Assembly (NCBI GenBank): GCA_903813345.2
Contig: CAIIXF020000012.1
Coordinates: forward strand, 16,302,020 to 16,366,019
Length of the DNA stretch: 64,000 bases
DNA from: Owenia fusiformis
Taxonomy: Eukaryota > Annelida > Polychaeta > Sabellida > Oweniidae
Direction of reading: 5' to 3'
This document shows positions 11,601 through 23,000 of this stretch, piece by piece. Made by a program: the position numbers and the translations under genes. Under the pieces are notes generated by a model. The model made no database searches and was not told the origin of the DNA. It saw nothing but the letters and a program-made list of their open reading frames with translations. The first letter of the stretch is position 1; each line of letters opens with the position of its first letter.

Positions 11601-14600
11601 AATTAATAAATAAGAGGTATATGTTGGTGTTGGAGTTATAATATGTTACATTGGGGTATACTCTACATAATCAAACACATTTAGAACTATGGGAACCCAT
11701 ATTAAATTGTATATGGCATTAATAAGAGTCAAATTCTCTCTTTTTTCAGCGTTACGAACGGACATTTTAAAATAAGCTATTTTAGAATAAGTTTTGAGAA
11801 AAAACTGAATAAACTTAAATATAAAAGTTATATGTTTATTTTAGTATTTTCAGTTTCCTTTATTTTGCCGTTTATTTCAACAAATAACATCGAACAACAG
11901 AAAAGTTATAGCATTTTTAGATAAGCCTACCTCCGTTACGACTTTCTGAATTTTCAGCACTAACATTTTTGATTCATCAACTAACAGGTAAAATATATAT
12001 TTTTATTTCTTTATTTTTGTGTTTTAATAAAGCCTTTTGATAGTTATAAGCAAATAAAATATGAAAACATGTAAATCTTTCAAATAAACAGAAATATTAT
12101 TATTTAAAGTCTAAATATATCTAAGAGACAAAAAAGTGTAGCATCCGTAATCTGTAGAAAAAACTAAATTACATGTTAACTGAGAAATATTTTTAATTTT
12201 TATTGTTCTAGATTTAACAAATACCCCGCCCTCAAGAAAATAGCATATTTAAATATTCTGTGTTTTTTCCTTTTCAGAGTCCTGAGCTGATCTAGGTTGT
12301 GTAGCATCCGTAATAGACAATGTAGCATCCGTAATGTCCTTTATTCCCAGTTAAAGAGAAATAAACACAATCCTTCAGTATTATAAAACATGTCATATTG
12401 CAACATTGATTGATACAGACTAGAATTACTTGATATCCTTAGGAACAGAAGGGGTATTTAATTATGAGAGTTGACAAAGAACCAAAACCATATTTTTCTT
12501 TTTTAAACTTCTCATATCAAACTATGGAAAGGATGAACATTTTTATTTCAGGAATCATTCATTCAATTAAAATTAAACTGGCACAATAAAAAAATTGGAC
12601 ACTATTTCTTTAATAACATCAAACACACTATATTACGGATGCTACATATTTTGTTTATATTACATAATGTAAAAAAACAAAGTCTGACTTCAGAAGTGAA
12701 CTTATGAAACCAATAGATCAAGACTAAGAGCAACATAGGACAAAATGGGACTTTCAGCAGAGAAAAACAGAGAAAATGTGAGAAAATATCGAGAGAAATT
12801 AAAACAAGACAAATCTAAATATGAAAAGGTAAAAGAAGTTGATCGTAAAAGAAATCAAAAAGCAAGAAAAGAGCTGAAAAAAAGATGTATGAAAAATCAG
12901 CCTTTACACGAAGCAATGAAGGAGAAACAAAGAGAACGAATGCGTGCTTATAGAAAAAAGAAGAAAAATGTGGAAAGAGATTCAGAAAAAGACAAGGATT
13001 TCTGCAGGTAAAAAGGTAATGGCAGAGAAGAAAAGAAAAGAACAAAAAGCTAAAAACAGAAAGCAGAGACTGCAAGACAGACTGAAAAAAAGGCGGAAGT
13101 ATCTAGGGTACAACGTTGGAGGATGCGTATAAAATTAGAACCCAAGAAAACCCATTTGGAACTGAAAGAAATGAGAGAAGGTTCAAGAAAAAAGCAAGAG
13201 AAAGTCTACCAAAAACTCCAATAAAAAGGTTCTATTTTATTGGTTATGCACCGCAACCCACCCCCCTGGCTACGCCTATGCCTGTCGAGAGACAAAAAGA
13301 GAAGCGAAAAGACTGTTAAAACAAGTACTTCCAATAAATACTTTTACAGTTATATGTGTTTATCAACGACCCTACTTGTCAAATTAATAGAAACGAAAAC
13401 TAAATTCTTTCATTACGCGAAAACCGTTGAAATATCTACCTGATTCGCTGGAATAGTCATTAGTCACATTATTTCAGAGCAAACAATTAGCATCTACTAT
13501 AATATTTATTTTTATATCCGATATACAACTGATATTGATATCTTTCCCCAGGCAATGTGTTATCTCATGATCCGTTGACATCATCAACAATTTGATTTAC
13601 CACAAGAGAGTAACCAACATTCCTTAATTAAAAAGTTGACATTTCTTGAATTTTACAGCAAAAACACTATGACACAATAACATCGAGGCAAAATCAAAAC
13701 ATGGTGTGGAAATAAAAGGCATACAAAATGGCCATTAAAATGAAATTCTTGTTCATAAAAGTATCAACTTTATTACATTGGACGCAAATACAAAGTATAG
13801 AATAAATAAAAATAACGTCTTCCCAGAGATTACATTACGGATCAGTAAGTCAACAAATCTAACTGTTAAATAAACAAACTTAGCCCATGTCTGCAATTGT
13901 TCGTCTGCTGGTAAGAACTCGGTATCCTCTTCGGATAATCAATTTCTGTGACTACTGATGTCTTAAATAATTCATAAAGACGACGTTGTCTTTAAATAAG
14001 GATCTTTAATCTACAAACTGTAAATAAATAGCGTGAACCGGGATCGTAGACAACAACATTAATACCTTGCTGTCCTCTGTTAAATCACGAAACCCGTTTC
14101 CCTTAAATTTTTTACTAAGAGACTTATACATGCATAAGTTATCTATCAAATTATTTTTCTTTAAATATTAAATGTCGTCTAAGTTTGTTTTAATGATTAC
14201 TCTTCATCTAGATTCATTAATCATCACGATATTTATATATACATATTATGTAATAGACCTATCATATCACGTCCGTAGTTACAAAGTCAACTACATATTA
14301 ATGCAATAGAATAAGACTCAATAATTAAAAAAATAAACCTCAGTATTCGGGCCTAAAAACACAGATAAGTGTATCAATACCAACGGGTAAGCTCAAATAA
14401 CCTTCCAAATAAGTGTATCAATAATCAAGGATTGCGAGTACTAAGGACCGGGTAAGATGGTGGTAACATTGGTATTGCTAGTTATTAAACACGATTTTGT
14501 CTTGTGATAGCACAAGACAATATTGTTGATAAACTATAGAATTGCAACAGTTAAAGTTGCTAACTTAGAGTAAGATGTTACTGTTCAACTGCAGCCACAA

Positions 14601-17151
14601 AAGACTGTAAAGTTAAATAAGATGATTGTTCAACTGCAACACTAAACATTGCAAACTTATGTTATAAGATGTTACTGTTTATCCTCAACAACAATGGACT
14701 GCATTAAGTATTATTAAAAGACATTTCATTTTTACGCATCACAATTTTTCATTTTTACATATAGCATTCCTTTTACTGTAGAACAATGGAATGAAAACAA
14801 AATAGATGCTACATGTCATTATATTTTCAATTGGAACCATATTGTTTTGTTTTTATTTGTGGAAGCTAGGGTGAATAATGTGTATGCAATCAATACTTTA
14901 CCAATACATGAACTGACATTTTACCATCAGACATCATAATATTAAGTACTAGTGGAATAAGAGGTAGGCATAAATACTTAATGTTTTTATAATTCTAAAT
15001 TGTAGCATTTGAATATCATATTTATAAGATATTATATTTACTATTATCTATTAGTATTAAATATTATAAAACATTTTACATATAACTAGATATTTCCAAT
15101 TGATAATTTTATTTTTTCTCACGAGCTGACTTTGTTAATTTCACCTCTAGAGAAGTATAATTATATGAAATACCTATTCACTGAAGTGTATCATATGTCT
15201 ATATATTGCAGATATCCTAATATCTGATTATGAAGATACATGACTAGAAGAACAAGTAGATGCAGTTACTAGTTTATGGAAACTTACAATTCCTAACCAA
15301 TGTGAGTTCATATGTTTATATTCTTTACTATTTGTAGCATCCGTAATTTTTTCTATTCTATTTTGAATGTATATAAGATTAAACACTTGCAATCTACACA
15401 GTTGTTTTATATTTTCTATCACTAAACAATGTTCAAGTAACAGGATACTACTATATTCTCTTCTTTTAGACAGTCAATATATAAATGTTCCACAAAAGTA
15501 TTCTTGCTTGAGCATCTTTTTTGAATTTTTTGTATAATTATGCATTTCATATTTGTACCTGACAAAAAAATATTTTAAGTCTCTTGTAACTTATTATTTA
15601 ACAATTTCAGATTAAATATGCCAGCCATAAAACAGCATTGAGAGCTCCACACTTCAAAATGAAAAGGGTATCATTGTACATTTTTATGTAGCATCCGTAA
15701 TATCACCTACCTGTGTAACAAACTGTAAGCATCATCATACTTGCTTGTTTAAGACAAGGAAATGTTACTTCATTGATTAAAGACTGTTTTCTGTACAAGA
15801 AATTAATATCTTTGTCACTCTAACTTAAGTAAGATGAACTAGAGAATAAATGAACCATCACTAAGTGGAATAAAAATTTATAAGATAATCAAAAAAAGTG
15901 ATTTTTTGTGAAAAGATATTTAAATTCCAATATTTTCAGTTTTTATATTATTAATTCTACCATTTTCTTCCATTCCAGAAACTTACCAGTGACAATGTGC
16001 AATTCTTGTGGAAATGGGATACAATAAATTTGAGACATATAGCAGCTGTTATTCTGATGGTGTCAAACTTTGGATGACCGAATGAGACACTAAGAGATGC
16101 GAATACTTCAGGATTTTTGTGTCAAATGATCAGAAATAGATTTTTCTTCAATAAAAAATACAAAAAACAATACTTATGACAGGTTTATTTTTTGATTGTC
16201 ATGTCCTCCAAAAGTGCTATTTTATGTGAAAATTACCGAAATCATAAATTTAACATGGAAAAGTTAAAAAGTCTATGGATATAAACAACTAATCCAATAT
16301 GTTCCTTTAATTCTCCTTTCTTCATATCGCATCTCCTTTCTGATAATATTTTGAGCCCTGCATTGCACTGCATTTGAAGGATAGAGCCAGAGGTGATGAA
16401 GTTTTAAAATTTGATGGGACACAGTAAAATTACAACTGCAAACATAACCCAAACCATGCAAAATAATGTAAAATGGAGACATACCTGTCACATCAAAAGT
16501 CTCTTTGTCATTATCATTTCCCATAATGATGAAGTTAGAGCCATCCATGAGGCAGAAATCGCTATCAGCTCCCAGGATAGCAAATGCCTCTTCGTTGGCC
16601 TTCATATATTGCATAATAGTAGATTCTGCTTCCATTTCTGAGAAACAAAGCTCCACTTTTAGGGATTGTAGTGTTCGGATGACTTGTGTTTTCGCTAGCA
16701 ATGATAAACTAACTCTGACCATTCCAACTTCAGAACCCTTGTAACCATTACAAACATGACTGATATCAACGATGGAGTCATAGTTCTCTTTACTGCGTGC
16801 CTTATTGGTTTCAAATTTGGCATTGAAGCCTTCGATGTCAGTCCCAAGGCTTGCGTCAAGGAAAAACACAAGTTCAATGTTTTGCTGACGCAGTATTTTG
16901 ACATACCTCTGCACGAGAATATCTATGACATCATACTCGCCACCGTATAAATACAGGTATGTCAAACTGACATCGGAATTACGAATCTGCAGAAAATGTA
17001 TGACATACGTCTCCAGCTTAAACAGGAAGTTTGTAAAATCGACCAACAACTTAAGTCCCCCTCTATGTTCAGCTTCTGCAACTAAATCAACCTCAATTCC
17101 AAGTGTCGAAATGTTGCGTACACAGTGAGATAGTAATCCTCTCACACCCAT
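5651..17151 (-). CDS. Asteroid/XPG-FEN1-like nuclease module (5' part of nuclease-helicase fusion gene)
   Basis: Exons in order: 16485-17151, 10834-10934, 9667-9840, 8544-8701, 7982-8171, 7273-7396, 6844-7067, 6323-6446 and 5651-5767; they give 626 codons. The start MGVRGLLSHC is the classic XPG-family N-terminus, whose Gly2 is used for DNA threading. Acids equivalent to the seven FEN1 metal ligands are visible: D38 (LLVDF), D99 (FFLDA), E174 and E176 (MEAE), D196 and D198 (ADSD) and D273 (GSDFT). Exons 3-8 continue into an Asteroid-type C-terminal region (ENIRKYLYAIV, then VKEYGR), and the length is close to that of Asteroid proteins (~670 aa). A metal-dependent structure-specific nuclease is inferred. 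The final codon is split T|TG across the intron into the helicase exon at 5279, so the frame continues without a stop. The first intron (5.5 kb) is filled by a DNA transposon. Confidence 0.88.
5799..6068. repeat. Foldback element with CCTCAGTCACATTTG ends
   Basis: About 47 bp at the left end (CCTCAGTCACATTTG, then GTGGCCGTAGCTTC) return inverted at 6020-6068. A second foldback element (5881-5982) is inserted inside, so these are nested MITE-like elements in an intron of the nuclease module. Confidence 0.75.
5881..5982. repeat. Near-perfect 100-bp foldback MITE
   Basis: The arms TAAGCTAAGTTCACACCAAT and its inverse, with GGCGCTTT and AAAGCGCC next inward, make an almost complete hairpin. A shorter relative with the same end (GGCTAAGTTCACACCAACGG) is at 41312-41380, so it is a mobile family. 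Confidence 0.8.
8250..8301. repeat. ACAGT microsatellite
   Basis: Imperfect pentanucleotide run (ACAGT repeated, with AATAC and CTGCCC interruptions) in an intron of the nuclease module. Confidence 0.8.
8826..8882. repeat. 57-bp palindrome
   Basis: ACTGGAAAGTATATGTCT returns as AGACATACTTTCCAGT around a TATA-rich centre, making a small foldback in an intron. Confidence 0.7.
9117..9525 (-). repeat. Interspersed repeat related to 55447-58345
   Basis: The text GGCTAGGCAAGGTGTGTCC, the GGGCTTAAATCCTTAAATA block and an AAAGAATAT stretch match, inverted, the flanks of the composite repeat at 55447-58345. No coding content is evident. Confidence 0.55.
10351..10542. repeat. Mariner-like MITE, ACAGTAAAACCTGT ends (copy 1)
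   Basis: Left end ACAGTAAAACCTGTGTATA, right end GGACAGGTTTTACAG; the left end is preceded by TAT. Internal blocks TTGGTAGATGTTCAC and GTGTTCAC recur in the copy at 38270-38449. No ORF. Confidence 0.7.
11113..11512. mobile_element. 400-bp foldback element (CGGTACAAACTTCGACC ends)
   Basis: Nearly the whole segment is an inverted repeat. The left arm CGGTACAAACTTCGACCG is mirrored at the right end, and the centre is a GGTCCCCAGCTG hairpin. A fragment of the same family (AATCAAGGATTGCGAGTA) lies at 14424-14441. It abuts the left end of the 4.7 kb transposon. Confidence 0.8.
11546..16237. mobile_element. 4.7 kb DNA transposon with 30-bp TIRs and subterminal 14-bp motif
   Basis: The left end CGGTAATTTTCACATAAAAT, followed by AGCACTTTTG, reappears inverted at about 16207-16237. 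The motif GTAGCATCCGTAAT (or its GTAGCATCCGTAA core) occurs at 12138, 12301, 12322, 15334 and 15688, and inverted at 12632. It is clustered toward both ends, as expected of transposase-binding subterminal repeats. A lysine-rich ORF lies at 12745-13320. I see no recognisable transposase and no clear target duplication, so the superfamily is undetermined. It fills intron 1 of the nuclease-helicase gene. Confidence 0.7.
12745..13320 (+). CDS. Lysine/arginine-rich coiled-coil ORF inside DNA transposon (frameshifted)
   Basis: An 88-codon ORF starts at 12745 (MGLSAEKNRENVRKYREKLK). It is dominated by K, R, E and Q with heptad-like spacing and spaced KYR/RKR motifs. Similar composition continues in the next frames (12944-13132, then about 13110-13220), suggesting one longer protein broken by one or two frameshifts or a missed intron. 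It resembles the highly basic, nucleic-acid-binding N-terminal ORFs seen in some multi-copy elements of aquatic animals, but I cannot name the family. Part of the ORF around 13240-13290 looks like later insertion. Confidence 0.45.
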
Positions 17152-18020
17152 CTTCCATCAATGATTCAGAACCTCTCAAATAAACGTTTCTTTTTCTCCA
17201 TCAGTTTAGTTTTGTTTATTTTGACCCAAACTTCATTTGTTATCTTCTGCAGGTGCTAGGCCAAATGTACAGCATACTTTAGGTTGACAGGCGTTGTCCT
17301 ATTGTGTTATCTAAAAATAAATATAAATGAACAGGGCTACTGATAAAAAACTTCAATAAAAAAACTACAGTAAAACTGACATATAAGGAAACTTAATACA
17401 GTATGATGAAATGAGGAATATATGACAATAAGATTTATGACACGAGGGGTGATTATTTCAGGAATTTGCCTGATATATTGATAGCTCTAACATCAAAAGG
17501 TTTAATGCGTATGTTACAGATCAGTCAACCTTTGAAAGAGATTAATTTATGCATTTTGAAGCATGATGTGTGACATCGTAAATCACCACCATTGGCTGAT
17601 ACCGTGAAAAATCAATAAATTTATATGATAAGTTTTCTAACCATTTTGAGTTTGATAATTATACAGTTCAAAATATTTGCTGAAGTAAAAGTAAAAGTTC
17701 ATAATAACAAAGAAATTACAAGAATTTCAAATTCATGATCTTATAACCATGGCTCTATGTGATTTAAATCTTCCCAATCTACAAGCCATAACCTTGTAAA
17801 CTCTGAGGTCTCATCCATTATGATTTCTTCTATCAATTGCTCTCTATGCTATTGCCTTATCTAGCACCAAGACCATCCCTACCTTCAAGTGCAAAAATAA
17901 AACCCAGCATTGGTAATCATAACTCTAAATAAAACTAAATTGTACTTTTTGGCAACGAGACTCCAAATTGATGATTGATTGACTGTTAGGTTAGGACTGA
18001 TGGTTTATATTCAGGTTATC
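17152..18020. other. 5' flank of the nuclease-helicase gene; no gene seen
   Basis: AT-rich sequence upstream of the start codon at 17151. I see no second ORF, TATA box or CpG-like block that I would defend. A promoter or 5' UTR must be near, but the sequence does not show where. Confidence 0.4.
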
Positions 18021-19224
18021 GTTAAACCAAGGGAAAGATCAATACCCGGTGATTTCAGCGGGAAGTGGCGTTTCGTTCAGTGGATGAGCTGCGCGCGCAC
18101 GCATAAATGTGATTATCCAATATAATTAGGGGAGGGCTATTTGAAATAGTTTTTGGTCTCAGGCGCGACCCAGGGCTGTTGTCTTAAGGACATTTCGTTG
18201 AAAATGAGCCATTCGGCTGATAATTGGTAAGAGTTTGCGATCTTATAATGTATAACTGTTACTCAGACACATATTTTGACACGATTCTGTTGGAAATAAG
18301 CATTGAACCGAGAGATATTCACGATTGATATGCACATTTTTGATTGTGCCATTGCTTTTCCATTGCACAATCCATGTATTGATAGAAGAAACATTAATAA
18401 TGCAGATTGGTTTACCTTCAATACATGGCAGACACTACATATCGGTCTTTTAATACCAGTTTGTGCCTTAAATAGTTTTATATTTCCATCCACGGCCTGG
18501 AGCCTGGGTGTGTTTGTCTCTTATGTGTATGCTTGTGCATGGACTTCTAATCACTAGCAGAATTTAACATGATGCAAACTCGACATTATAACTCATGCTG
18601 TAACATTTTGACTTCGCTGGAAAACAATAAGAATTATTTTTCTTGCCAATCAATCATGAATCACAATCAAAATTTCAGAATGAGCAATCAGGCAATGATC
18701 CAAATCAAGTCAACATTATATGATATTCAGCAAGAAGTCCGGTAGAAATACAGAATATTTAAACATCAAAGCTGAAAGTCAAAAGCTAATTTGTCAATTT
18801 TCTGTCTGCAAAAGAGCGTTTACATTTGACACAATAACAGACTGAGGCTTTGAAATCTAGGATTCCCCAGGAAAATATGACGTCATACTAATTAGCATAA
18901 GGATTTCCCTATTGGTTGGGGTCGAGCGTTGTTCGAAAACACAATCCATAAATACATGCTAATTTCTAAGGAGATAGGAAGTGTATAACGTGTTTATCGA
19001 TTTTGTTTGAATATTTAATCAATTATCAAATTGTTTAAGTGGATAAAGTGGTCACACTTGCTTCAATTCATAGCGAAATCGACGGATAGAAACTGACCGA
19101 ATTCCCGATATCCTACCCCGTATTACTGTAGGCTATAAGCACAGTGACCTACAGAGGGCGCTATCACAAACAAGTACTGCACGAACCGATAAATTCCCGG
19201 GTATTGTAACGCCCTTGGTTAAAC
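18021..19224. mobile_element. 1.2 kb element with GTTTAACCAAGGG inverted ends
   Basis: GTTAAACCAAGGG and AATACCCGG at the left reappear inverted at the right (CCCGGGTATT, then CCCTTGGTTTAAAC-like text) at 19190-19224. The interior contains GC-richer text, including GCGCGCGCACGC. The ORF pair at 18263-18557 has no recognisable domain. It is probably a non-autonomous DNA transposon. Confidence 0.6.
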
Positions 19225-19424
19225 AATAATGCAGATGAAAGTTTAACTTAAATTACATCTGTTTCAGTGGCTCAATTTTCATAGCACCCATATGTATCTC
19301 ATAGTTATGCAAATAAAAAAATAAAAATATGTCCAGTAAAAGAAAACATATATTTCACTTTTTGTGATATCGTAACATGGGGTCTATGGGGAATCTCCCC
19401 GAAATAGAAGTCACATTTTCAAAA

Positions 19425-19782
19425 AAGGCTTTGTATAAAAAACCTCCTACCTCATACCCACCTTAACCCACCTATGAATAAAGGCATATGTGTGCATTTT
19501 AATGTGTAATGAGGAGGGTGCCTCAGGGAAATAAATAACTAACGACTGCGAGCATAGGTCCCACAAGACAGATAAAGTAATTGAAAGAAAGTGTGCTAAA
19601 TTGGATGCCCCGAGTGGGAATTGAACCTAGCTGGGATGTAGTAGCAACTTGCTATCAAGGGTCATTACAAATGCATCTATAATTCATCATAAACTAAGAT
19701 TTAATAAACTAAGATCTTTAAAATTGAACCCTTCAAAGACTGTATCATGTCCACGCACGTAGGTTTTTTATACAAAGCCTCA
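19425..19782 (-). repeat. Foldback element carrying a tRNA-like (SINE-type) segment
   Basis: The ends GGCTTTGTATAAAAAACCTC and its inverse at 19759-19780 bound the element. On the minus strand around 19600-19640 it contains GGTTCAATTCCC followed by ACTCGGGGCATCCA, which looks like a tRNA T-arm/B box with a 3' acceptor strand. A convincing 5' half is not visible, so this is more likely a tRNA-derived repeat than a tRNA gene. Confidence 0.45.
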
Positions 19783-20236
19783 AAAAGTTGATAAACAATT
19801 TTCGAAACCATACATGTATTTCTAGATGTACTTTACACGAAGATTTCAAATTTGACATCGCTAAATGACTGAATTTTGAATATTTAATGACTTTAAATCA
19901 AGATTATTTCTACTCGCATCTAGTCTATTGATAACTCAGATGGTCAGGTCACTGCCTGAGTACAAAATGTATTACATAAGCCATGCACTTGTCTAGTTGA
20001 TTGTAAGGTGCCATGCATGGCTAGGGCTGAAAATATGACATATGCCGTAAGGTTCTACACTGTTGAGAGTTTCAATACCAGAACATAGAGATGGCGGAAT
20101 AATATGATACTGCACTACATGTACAGGTACATGTATGGTCTCATTGCTTTGGAAACTACATGTATATTGAAAGAAATGAGAGAAAGTGGAATGGACAAAT
20201 TGACAGTGCTTTTGTCATAATCACAGGCATCGGAAT

Positions 20237-20793
20237 TTATCGCATCCTACGACCCCTTTAGATTGTGGTCGTAGGCCCGTTTCATTCGTAAGCCTGTCTT
20301 TCTACAATGTCGGAGAATGAACTACGCATTGCACTATTAAATGACCTACCTCGATACATTCCAGAGTATTTTGAAATTCTTTTTATGTTGTTAGATTGCC
20401 AATTGTATGGGTTTATCGGCAGAACGAAGAGATTTTAGTTTTTACATCGGAAATATCTCAGCAATTTTCAAAATGTCGGAAGGGGAATTCCCCAGGGATT
20501 TCCCTTATGACTGGTGCATGCCGGGAACTGAATGGAGGAATTTGACGGTTGAAATAAGTTAAATATTACACGCACATATTCCTATCAAAAACTAAAATAT
20601 CTTCGTTCTGCCGATAAACCCATACAACTTGCGATTCAACTATATGAAAAGAATTCTAAAATACTCAGGAATGTATCGAGGTAGGTCATTTATGTGTGCA
20701 ATGCATAGTTCATTCTCCGACATTGTAGAAACACAGGCTTACGAATGAAACGGGCCTACAACCACAATCTAAAGGGGTCGTAGGATGCGATAA
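20237..20793. mobile_element. 557-bp foldback element with perfect 8-bp target duplication (hAT-like)
   Basis: The left end TTATCGCATCCTACGACCCC is mirrored exactly at the right end. The flanks carry identical ATCGGAAT at 20229-20236 and 20794-20801. Inverted similarity extends over most of the element (for example GGGTTTATCGGCAGAACGAAG versus CTTCGTTCTGCCGATAAACCC). Eight-bp duplications are typical of hAT elements. No ORF, so it is non-autonomous. Confidence 0.88.
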
Positions 20794-20844
20794 ATCGGAA
20801 TAGATGGTAAAGTTATCCTGAAATTGAAAAGAACCCCCCCCTCC

Positions 20845-21170
20845 TCAGGGGCGGATCTGGGAACCAACAAGGGGGGGGCCCAAATTTCAGGTCAGAGAAA
20901 AAAAACGTCCGCGCTTGCGCAGAAAAAAAATTTGGGCCCTTAAAACGCAAAAGTGGGACCACATTTTGGAATTTTGAGGCCCATTTTCTTCAAAATTTGG
21001 CCTGAATTTAAAAAATAAGGCCTTAAAAGGCCCAGTAATGACTTTTTGGGGCCTTAAGGCCTTTTTTGGCCCAAAATATTTTTGATCCCAACTTTTTTTT
21101 TTCTGGGCCCACCCAAGGGGGGGGGGGCCCGGGCCCCCAGGCCCCCCCCCCCTAATCCGCCAGTGCTCCT
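20845..21170. repeat. G/C-tract foldback repeat (GGGGCGGATCTGG ... CCTAATCCGCC)
   Basis: About 320 bp with GGCGGAT at the left and ATCCGCC at the right, with runs of G and C near both ends and TTTGGGCCC / GGCCTT-rich text between. It is unlike the AT-rich surroundings. Interspersed element; no coding potential. Confidence 0.6.
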
Positions 21171-22519
21171 AGTTCAATGTACGTCGTTAAACTCAAAAAC
21201 GGAAAAACTTCTTTACTATTAGGAATTTCCTTGCCCGTTCCATAAGACATGTCAGATAAGAAACGAGGCCCAGGCTAGGTCTAATGTTGCTGGACTACCC
21301 CCTCCCCCCTACATTGTTACAGTCGAGTCAGTATGCAAATCATGATTTCTAACCAAGACTCAAGAACCCAATTCCTAAACACCAACAAAACACTGTCTTA
21401 CCTACCATCAGTATCATACATCAGCAAAGAAGAAGAATACTGCACACTATTTAGGATGGACGTCATAAAGCATCAGTTACACGTATGCCTTTCTGAGAAG
21501 TTGAAACAAACGCAAGATCGGCGCAAGATCCAAACTCCAAGTTAAACTTCTGGGAAGTGGGTAGCCTAGATTTTTAGTTCTAGTATTTCGTTCAGTGCAA
21601 ATTGGTACACTAATCTTTATCTATGATTTTAGTCGTTTCTCTCACTGTTTTAAGATTAGAAAATGAGAAAACACATCTATTTTGATATCTATTCTGATGA
21701 TAGAAGGAAGCGGCATAAGACAAATAAACGGAATTATTGTAAATTTGTGATGTGGCGTTTCGTGATCAACTTATTCAGTCCGTGCTAAACATTGACCTAC
21801 TTCGGTAAGTTCACTTTTTCATTTTTTTCTCTTTAAATCATCAAAAATACCTGTGAAAACACCTTATACTATGAAGGATATATGGTGCTCACTTACCAGG
21901 GGTTACTCGAGTCTCTAGCCAATTCTTGGCTAAAAGTAATTTCATCTGGAACACCGTGAACGCAAATTTGAAAAAAGCAGTTGCTGTTGTGTTGCATAAG
22001 GTGTCACTACGGTAAATCATTGAAAAATATTGAAAAAATCACAAAATTCATCTTCATTCATTCATCTTCATCTTGACACTATATTTAACATAGGGTTTGC
22101 GTCTCGATTTTTAAATATCACTACGCCAACATGGGACTCATTTTTAGGTAAAATCCCTGCTTCACCAATGAAAATTAACCCATAAAGTAGTTCCAGTTTA
22201 CAGGACTATATTCTTGCGATTTTTTTCTAAAAATGACATATTTAGAAAGACCTTGGTCTCAGCTTTACATACATTCCTCAAATGGCCACAGTACATACAC
22301 TTAAACGTACTATACGCACCATTGAAGTAGGCATGGCTTTGTTTTTAAAGTATTAAAAAACACTACTTACAGTAGTGACACCATAAGCCGCTGTTTCTTC
22401 GGCAGTTCGTCTCTTGTACTGTAAATTCTCTTTGTGCTCAGCTCTCTCATATGCTGAAATTCTCACTTGTTGCACAGATTTTGTATTCCATTATTTTATA
22501 TATATTGCATGTCTTGATT
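21171..22519. other. Intergenic stretch without recognisable genes
   Basis: Only a short ORF (21333-21545) with no domain or splice context. No RNA gene or array recognised. Confidence 0.4.
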
Positions 22520-22728
22520 CAGGGCCGTAGCCAGAGGGGGTTCGCAGGGTTTGGGCGAACCCCCCCCCCCTGGCCAAAAATTCTTTCAAAATCATGCAGT
22601 TTTTCACCATTTTGAGCACTTCTCGAGTGATTTTAGTCATATTTGGGCCAAAATTGTCAAATGTGAACCCCCCCTGAAAATTTTTGAAAATTGAACCCCC
22701 CCTTGGCAAATCCTGGCTACGGGCCTGT
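22520..22728. repeat. CAGGGCCGTAGCCAG foldback-type repeat (copy 2)
   Basis: The left end CAGGGCCGTAGCCAG mirrors the right end CTGGCTACGGGCCTG. Inside are CCCCCTGGCCAAAAATTCTT, AAATCATGCAG and CCCCCCTTGGCAAATC. It is the same family as 29279-29462. Confidence 0.8.
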
Positions 22729-23000
22729 GATTGTCTCTCTCATAAAGATATAGATATAATATTAAATCACTGTATGTTTATTCAGTCTCTTTCTGTTTAT
22801 ACAGCCACTATCTGTTTATACAGTCACTTTCTATTTACACAGTCACTATCTGTATTTTATTTTTGCTTGTTATATTCTTTTGGTTGTTTTTAAGTATGTC
22901 ATTAACAAATGTCTCATACTTTGATTTTGGGTCCTGTTTAGTGATTGATTAAATCCTGAGAGCAATTTTAGGTCAATAGATGGGTTGGGGCTCTCTACCC

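Noticed and set aside
19560-19690. A genuine tRNA gene on the minus strand
   Set aside because: Only the T-arm and 3' acceptor look right. I could not pair a 5' acceptor, D-arm or anticodon stem.
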